Origin: Actinopolymorpha sp. NPDC004070
Lineage (GTDB): Bacteria; Actinomycetota; Actinomycetes; Propionibacteriales; Actinopolymorphaceae
DNA length: 64,000 nt
Assembly (NCBI RefSeq): GCF_040610475.1
Contig: NZ_JBEXMJ010000004.1
Coordinates: 186,001 to 250,000 of the forward strand
Direction: 5' to 3'
The notes below the pieces were generated by a model. That model saw nothing but the letters and a program-made list of their open reading frames with translations. It did no database searches and was not told the origin of the DNA. Every line of letters starts with the position of its first letter. Within the stretch, counting starts at the first letter, position 1. Of this stretch, positions 60,095 through 64,000 are shown in pieces. The translations under genes were made by a program, and so were the position numbers.

Positions 60095-61092
60095 CGGCGT
60101 ACCTCCTCAAGCCGCACGGGACGGTTCTCCCGGCGGGACAGTTCAGCGGCGTCCGCGACGTGGAACGCCTCCAGCGCGTCCGCCCCGCCGCACGGCGACG
60201 GGATCCAGCCGGCCGCCACGTCGGTGAACGCGGCGAGTTCGGCGACGTAGGCGGCGGCGAAACGTTCGGCGAAGTTGGCGTACGCCGGGGACCCGGTCCG
60301 CTGCGACCCTGGTTCGGTGGACGTCAGCGGGGCGCGGTCGTCGAGTCCGGCGACCGCCGTGCCCTGCGACCCGTGCAGCTCCAGCCGTACGTCGTAGCCG
60401 CTGCCGTTGTAGCGCGACACCGCCACCGACACCAGCGTCCCGTCGTCCAGGGTCAACAGGGCATGCCCGGTGTCCACGTCGCCGGCGGCGGCGAAGAAGT
60501 CCGCTCCCCGGTTGGCCCCGGTGGCGCTCACCTCGACGACCTCCGCGCCGGTGGCCCAGCGCACCGCGTCGAAGTCGTGCACGCCGCAGTCACGGAAGAT
60601 GCCACCGGAGGTGGGCAGGTAGGCGGCGGGCGGCGGCGCGGGGTCGAGGGTGCAGGCCCACACCGAGTGCAGCCGGCCGAGTTCACCGGACCGCAGTCGC
60701 TCTCGTGCCGCCCGGAAACCGGGGTCGAAGCGGCGCTGGAAGCCGACCTGCAGAGGAATCCCCGCCGCCTCGACCTCCGCGAGCACCGCGCGGGTGCCGG
60801 CGACGTCGGGCGCGAGCGGCTTCTCACAGAACACCGCCACCCCGGCACGCGCCGCCTGACCCACCAGCTCGGCATGGGCGGCGGTGGGTGCGGCGATCAC
60901 CACTCCGTCGGGCCGGGCGGAGAACAGCTCGTCGACGCCTGCGACCGGAGTGAGCCCGAACCGGTCCGCGCAGACCTTGGCCCGGCCGGGATCGGCGTCG
61001 GCGACGAGAACGGCGTCGATGCCGGGCAGGTCACGCAGGGTGCCGGCATGCAGCGCCCCGATCCGTCCGACGCCGACCAGTCCGACCTTCAT
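60091..61092 (-). CDS. iolG: Inositol 2-dehydrogenase
   Basis: A 333-residue NAD-dependent Gfo/Idh/MocA enzyme, first gene of the operon. VGLVGVGRIGALHAGTL is the Rossmann motif, FCEKPLAPD holds the catalytic Lys, FQRRFDPGFRAARE and GVHDFDAVRWATG follow. It probably oxidises myo-inositol to scyllo-inosose. ATG 61092 has GAGAGGG about six bases upstream. Expression is driven from the promoter and operators at 61119-61168. Confidence 0.9.
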   Translation of the reverse strand: MKVGLVGVGRIGALHAGTLRDLPGIDAVLVADADPGRAKVCADRFGLTPVAGVDELFSARPDGVVIAAPTAAHAELVGQAARAGVAVFCEKPLAPDVAGTRAVLAEVEAAGIPLQVGFQRRFDPGFRAARERLRSGELGRLHSVWACTLDPAPPPAAYLPTSGGIFRDCGVHDFDAVRWATGAEVVEVSATGANRGADFFAAAGDVDTGHALLTLDDGTLVSVAVSRYNGSGYDVRLELHGSQGTAVAGLDDRAPLTSTEPGSQRTGSPAYANFAERFAAAYVAELAAFTDVAAGWIPSPCGGADALEAFHVADAAELSRRENRPVRLEEVRR

Positions 61093-61118
61093 ACCCGCCC
61101 TCTCGTCCGGGGAGTTCT

Positions 61119-61138
61119 CGGGAGAGTGTTCTCTCCCG
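61119..61138. promoter_or_regulatory. Palindromic operator over the iol -10
   Basis: CGGGAGAG-TGTT-CTCTCCCG is a perfect inverted repeat with 8-base arms. On the minus strand its centre holds AACACT, the -10 hexamer of the iolG promoter, so a protein bound here would block transcription. Confidence 0.8.
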
Positions 61139-61153
61139 GTACGACCGTGTCAA
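61125..61153 (-). promoter_or_regulatory. Promoter of the iol operon
   Basis: On the minus strand the -35 hexamer TTGACA (61153-61148) and -10 AACACT (61130-61125) are separated by 17 bases. Transcription would begin near 61118, about 25 bases before ATG 61092. Confidence 0.7.
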
Positions 61154-61158
61154 TAGTT

Positions 61159-61168
61159 TGTCAGGACA
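61159..61168. promoter_or_regulatory. IolR-like site TGTCCTGACA
   Basis: On the minus strand TGTCCTGACA matches KGWCHTRACA, the motif reported for the GntR-type IolR of Corynebacterium glutamicum. It lies just upstream of the iol -35 and 10 bases from the -10 of the divergent GntR gene, where it could serve both repression and autoregulation. Confidence 0.65.
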
Positions 61169-61177
61169 TTATGACGT

Positions 61178-61183
61178 TAGGCT
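61178..61183 (+). promoter_or_regulatory. -10 box TAGGCT of the GntR gene
   Basis: TAGGCT ends seven bases before GTG 61190. It may drive a leaderless mRNA from that GTG, or a 100-base leader to GTG 61292. Confidence 0.5.
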
Positions 61184-61291
61184 GTCGGGGTGGCCGTACG
61201 GCACACTGGACGCCGACAGCGACCCGACCGGCGAGCCCGTACAGCAGCCAGTAGACACCCAAAGCCCAGCGATTCCAGCCTAGGAGCGACC

Positions 61292-62029
61292 GTGACGCCA
61301 CTCGCCGTGACGGTGGACCGGCGTAGCCCGGTGCCGCTCTACTTCCAGGTGGCCGAGCAGATCGAGGCCGAGATCGTCGCCGGCCGGCTCGCACCGGGCG
61401 CCAAGCTGCCGAACGAGATCGTCCTGGCCGACCAGCTGTCGCTGTCCCGGCCGACGATGCGCCAGGCGATCCAGTACCTCGTGGACAAGGGCCTGCTGGT
61501 CCGCAAGCGCGGTGTCGGCACCCAGGTGGTCCAGTCGCAGGTACGCCGGTCGATCGAACTCTCCAGCCTGTACGACGACCTGGCCCGCGCCGGCCAGCAC
61601 CCCTCGACAGTCGTCCGCGACCTGCGGCTGTGCCCGGCGCCGGAGGACGCGGCGGCCGCGCTCGGGCTGCCCGCCGAGTCCGAGGTGCTGCGGATCCGTC
61701 GCCTGCGGTACGCCCAGGACGAGCCGCTGGCACTGATGACCAACTACCTCCCGCCGGGGCTGGTCGACGTGACCGCCGAGCAACTGCAGTCGAACGGGCT
61801 GTACGCCGTACTCCGGGGCGCGGGGATCCAGCTCCGCGTCGCCCGGCAGACGATAGGGGCGTGCGCCGCCTCGGCCGTGCAGGCGAAGGACCTGCACGAG
61901 AGCAAGGGCGCCGCGCTGCTCACGATGACCCGGACGGCGTACGACGACGTGGGCCGCGCCGTGGAGTACGGCTCGCACGTCTACCGGGCCGCGCGGTATG
62001 CCTTCGAGCTCACCCTGATCGAGCGCTGA
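61292..62029 (+). CDS. iolR: GntR-family transcriptional regulator (HutC/IolR type)
   Basis: A 245-residue regulator. The N-terminal winged helix reads VPLYFQVAEQIEAEIVAGRL...LPNEIVLADQLSLSRPTMRQAIQYLVDKGLLVRKRGVGTQV. The C-terminal UTRA ligand domain follows (LRIRRLRYAQDEPLALMTNYLPP). It is divergent from the iol operon and is its probable regulator, sensing an inositol intermediate. GTG 61292 is preferred because AGGAG lies six bases before it and the fold begins here. GTG 61190, exactly at a leaderless spacing, would add 34 Arg-rich residues. Confidence 0.9.
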   Translation: MTPLAVTVDRRSPVPLYFQVAEQIEAEIVAGRLAPGAKLPNEIVLADQLSLSRPTMRQAIQYLVDKGLLVRKRGVGTQVVQSQVRRSIELSSLYDDLARAGQHPSTVVRDLRLCPAPEDAAAALGLPAESEVLRIRRLRYAQDEPLALMTNYLPPGLVDVTAEQLQSNGLYAVLRGAGIQLRVARQTIGACAASAVQAKDLHESKGAALLTMTRTAYDDVGRAVEYGSHVYRAARYAFELTLIER

Positions 62030-62069
62030 CCGCGTACTGGCTCCCCTGGCCCGGGCATGAGCATGCCAC

Positions 62070-62093
62070 ATTTCCCTACGTACGCAGGGAAAT
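62070..62093. terminator. Hairpin ATTTCCCT-N8-AGGGAAAT
   Basis: A perfect 8-base inverted repeat between the convergent GntR and ROK genes. The A/T ends give the arms a T-run on either strand, fitting a bidirectional terminator. Confidence 0.75.
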
Positions 62094-62109
62094 CCCGAGG
62101 CACGGCGTC

Positions 62110-63150
62110 CTAGATGTCGGCCAACCGGTCGACGCGTTCGCGCAGTCGTTCACTTGCCGGACGACGGCGGCGACGGCGTCGGCGGAACAACCGGATGTTC
62201 TCCCGGGCCAGGTCGGCGGCCCCGACCAGCCCGGCCTCGTTGCCGAGTGCCGCGCGCTGGATCTGCGCCTCCGGGCGGAAACCGCGCCCGGTCAGCGACC
62301 GCTTGAACGTGTCCCGAGCCGGTGCCAGGAAGAGGTCGCCGGCCTCGGACACCCCTCCGCCCACCACGAACGTGCCGGGGTCGAACGCCGCGGCGAGGTT
62401 GGCCAGCCCCACGCCGAGCCAGCGGCCGACCTCCTCCAGCAGCTCGACCGCCACCGGGTCGCCGTCCTTGGCCGCCTCGGTCACCGACGGGCCGGTGATC
62501 CGCAGCGGGTCGCCGCCCACCCGGTCCAGAAGGTTCTGGGCAACCGGGGAACCCGAGGCCGCGAGCTCGCGGGCCTCGCGCACCAGGGAGTTGCCGCTGG
62601 CGTACTGCTCCCAGCAGCCACGGTTACCGCACTCGCACCGGTGGCCGCCGGGGACGATCGTCATGTGGCCGAACTCCCCCGCCACGCCATACTTCCCGCG
62701 CAGCATCACGCCGTCGGTCACCACCGCGCCGCCGATGCCGGTGCCCAGGGTCACGCAGACCAGATGACTCTCCCCCTGGCCCGCTCCGAAGCGCCACTCC
62801 GCCCAGGCGGCGGCGTTCGCGTCGTTCTCGATTATGACCGGCAGCCGGACCCGCCGGCGCACGGCGTCCCGCAACGGCTCGTGCCGCCACGCCAGGTGCG
62901 GCGAGAAGAGCACCGAGGCGCCGGTCACGTCGATCCAGCCGGCGGCGCCGATGCCGACGGCGGTCACTTCGTACCGGCTGCGCAGCTCCGTCACCACGTC
63001 GGCGATGGTGTCCTCGGTGGCCTGCGGGCTGGTCGACGGCGTGTCCCGCCGGACGCGTTCGAGGATGTTGCCCTCCGGGTCGACCACACCGGCGGCGACC
63101 TTCGTGCCGCCGATGTCGACCCCGACGGTCAGCGCCTGGATGAACGCCAT
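62110..63150 (-). CDS. ROK-family sugar kinase (glucokinase-like)
   Basis: A 346-residue ROK kinase that phosphorylates glucose or a related sugar. The phosphate motif VGVDIGGTKVAAG, catalytic Asp in IENDANAAAWAE and zinc motif HRCECGNRGCWEQYASG are complete. It lacks an N-terminal helix-turn-helix, so it is an enzyme, not a repressor. The C-terminus is very Arg-rich (FRRRRRRRRPASERLRERV). ATG 63150 shares its A with the upstream stop (TGATG). It is about half identical to the next ROK gene by eye. Confidence 0.92.
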   Translation of the reverse strand: MAFIQALTVGVDIGGTKVAAGVVDPEGNILERVRRDTPSTSPQATEDTIADVVTELRSRYEVTAVGIGAAGWIDVTGASVLFSPHLAWRHEPLRDAVRRRVRLPVIIENDANAAAWAEWRFGAGQGESHLVCVTLGTGIGGAVVTDGVMLRGKYGVAGEFGHMTIVPGGHRCECGNRGCWEQYASGNSLVREARELAASGSPVAQNLLDRVGGDPLRITGPSVTEAAKDGDPVAVELLEEVGRWLGVGLANLAAAFDPGTFVVGGGVSEAGDLFLAPARDTFKRSLTGRGFRPEAQIQRAALGNEAGLVGAADLARENIRLFRRRRRRRRPASERLRERVDRLADI

Positions 63151-64000
63151 CACCGCCGCCGGGCGAGGTCGGCCGCGCCGATGATGCCGGCCTCGTTGCC
63201 GAGCACCGCGGGGCGGATCTCCAGGGTCGGCCGGTGGCCGCGGGCGGTGAGCTGCCGCCAGAAGGCGTTACGGGCGGGCTCGAGCAGCAGGTCGGCCGCC
63301 TCGGAGACGCCGCCGCCGATGACCACGACGGCCGGGTCGAGGATGGCGGCGAGGGTGGCGATGCCCTCACCGAGCCAGCGGCCGAGGTCCTGGACGAGTT
63401 CGGTCGCCGCGGTGTCGCCTGCCGCCGCGGCCTTGGTCACCATCGGGCCCTCGATGCGGTCGGCCGTGCCGCCGGCGAGGGCGAGCAGCGCGTCGGCCTG
63501 GGACGGGCTGGACCGGGCGAAGTCGCGGGCCTCCCGCACGAGAGCGCGGCCACTGGCGTACTGCTCCCAGCAGCCGCGGTTGCCACAGCCGCACAGGTGG
63601 CCGTTGGGAACGACCCGGAAATGGCCGACCTCGCCGCCCACGCCGAACGCGCCGCGGTAGAGCTCGCCGTTGAGGACCAGGCCGCCGCCGAGCCCGGTGC
63701 CGATGGTGAGCAGGATCATGTCGTCGTCGACGTCGCGTCCGCCGCCGAACTGGAACTCCGCCCAGGCGGCAGCGTTGGCGTCGTTCTCCACCACGGTGGG
63801 CAGCGAGGTGCCGGCCTGCACGGCCTCCCTCAGCGGCTCCTTGCGCCACGCGAGGTTGGGAGCGAACAGCACCTCCGAGCGGGTGGCGTCGACGAAGCCC
63901 GCAGCCCCGACCCCGATCGCCTCGACCTCGCGGCCCTCCGCCCGGCTCCGGAGCTCCTTCACGACCGCGACGATGGCCGCGACGATCTCGGGCGGGCTGG
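63150..64000 (-). CDS. ROK-family sugar kinase, cut off by the window edge
   Basis: The C-terminal about 283 residues of a second ROK kinase. VVENDANAAAWAE gives the catalytic Asp, and HLCGCGNRGCWEQYASG the zinc site. The reading frame runs on through the right edge (SPPEIVAAIVAVVKEL), so the N-terminal ATP motif lies outside. An internal GTG at 63962 is not the true start. The close similarity to its neighbour and the shared stop/start bases point to tandem duplication. Confidence 0.9.
   Translation of the reverse strand, partial: SPPEIVAAIVAVVKELRSRAEGREVEAIGVGAAGFVDATRSEVLFAPNLAWRKEPLREAVQAGTSLPTVVENDANAAAWAEFQFGGGRDVDDDMILLTIGTGLGGGLVLNGELYRGAFGVGGEVGHFRVVPNGHLCGCGNRGCWEQYASGRALVREARDFARSSPSQADALLALAGGTADRIEGPMVTKAAAAGDTAATELVQDLGRWLGEGIATLAAILDPAVVVIGGGVSEAADLLLEPARNAFWRQLTARGHRPTLEIRPAVLGNEAGIIGAADLARRR

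Noticed and set aside
62110..63150. ROK protein as the repressor of the iol operon
   Set aside because: It starts directly with the phosphate-binding motif and has no N-terminal helix-turn-helix, so it is a kinase.

Overview
This is a contiguous, gene-dense, very GC-rich actinobacterial chromosome segment. GTG starts are common, leaderless starts are frequent, and many neighbouring genes overlap as ATGA or GTGA. Gene order from the left edge to about 41 kb follows a conserved actinobacterial locus. In Mycobacterium tuberculosis this is the mraZ / DUF3040 / metF / idsA2 / Rv2175c / pknL / class II DAHP synthase / acyltransferase neighbourhood. In Streptomyces it includes phosphofructokinase next to the MacRS two-component system. 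Leaderless genes, a complete inositol operon and a Cgl0159-family aldolase fit a Nocardioidaceae or Actinopolymorpha-like bacterium, but the genus is inference only.

Layout. 0.4-5.3 kb: MoxR ATPase, DUF58 and transglutaminase, a coupled envelope operon. 5.4-7.5 kb (minus): DUF3040 protein, methyltransferase and SAV_6107-type HEPN protein, with an isolated SOS box upstream. 8-14 kb: MFS exporter, DUF4126 protein, CrtI-like oxidoreductase, metF and a polyprenyl diphosphate synthase. 14-19.4 kb: barstar-like protein, Rv2175c-type DNA-binding protein, ferredoxin reductase-like enzyme, methyltransferase and a PASTA Ser/Thr kinase. 19.5-33.2 kb: endonuclease IV, EamA transporter, a sugar ABC importer without its own ATPase under a LacI-type palindrome, a molybdopterin oxidoreductase, a cation/proton antiporter, class I DAHP synthase, threonine aldolase, and a cassette of PhyH-type dioxygenase, RraA-like protein and enolase-superfamily enzyme. 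33.3-41 kb: class II DAHP synthase, a phosphofructokinase with pyrophosphate-type active-site residues, MacRS, acyltransferase, esterase and a membrane protein.

41-48.5 kb holds a coupled minus-strand set (aldo/keto reductase, GH1 beta-glucosidase, SDR, cupin), an endonuclease/exonuclease/phosphatase-fold protein, a second NarL-type two-component system, and a DedA protein preceded by a 15-codon reading frame. 48.5-62 kb is a complete inositol operon transcribed leftward: iolG, iolC, aldolase, iolB, iolD, iolA, ABC importer, iolE, second iolG. A divergent GntR regulator sits beside it. Its control region has a consensus-like -35, a perfect palindrome over the -10, and a site matching the corynebacterial IolR motif. 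Two adjacent ROK sugar kinases end the window, the second cut off by the right edge.

No rRNA, tRNA, insertion sequence, prophage or CRISPR array was recognised. Everything was read by eye. Family names rest on motifs and architecture; starts were chosen from Shine-Dalgarno sequences, overlaps and leaderless promoters.
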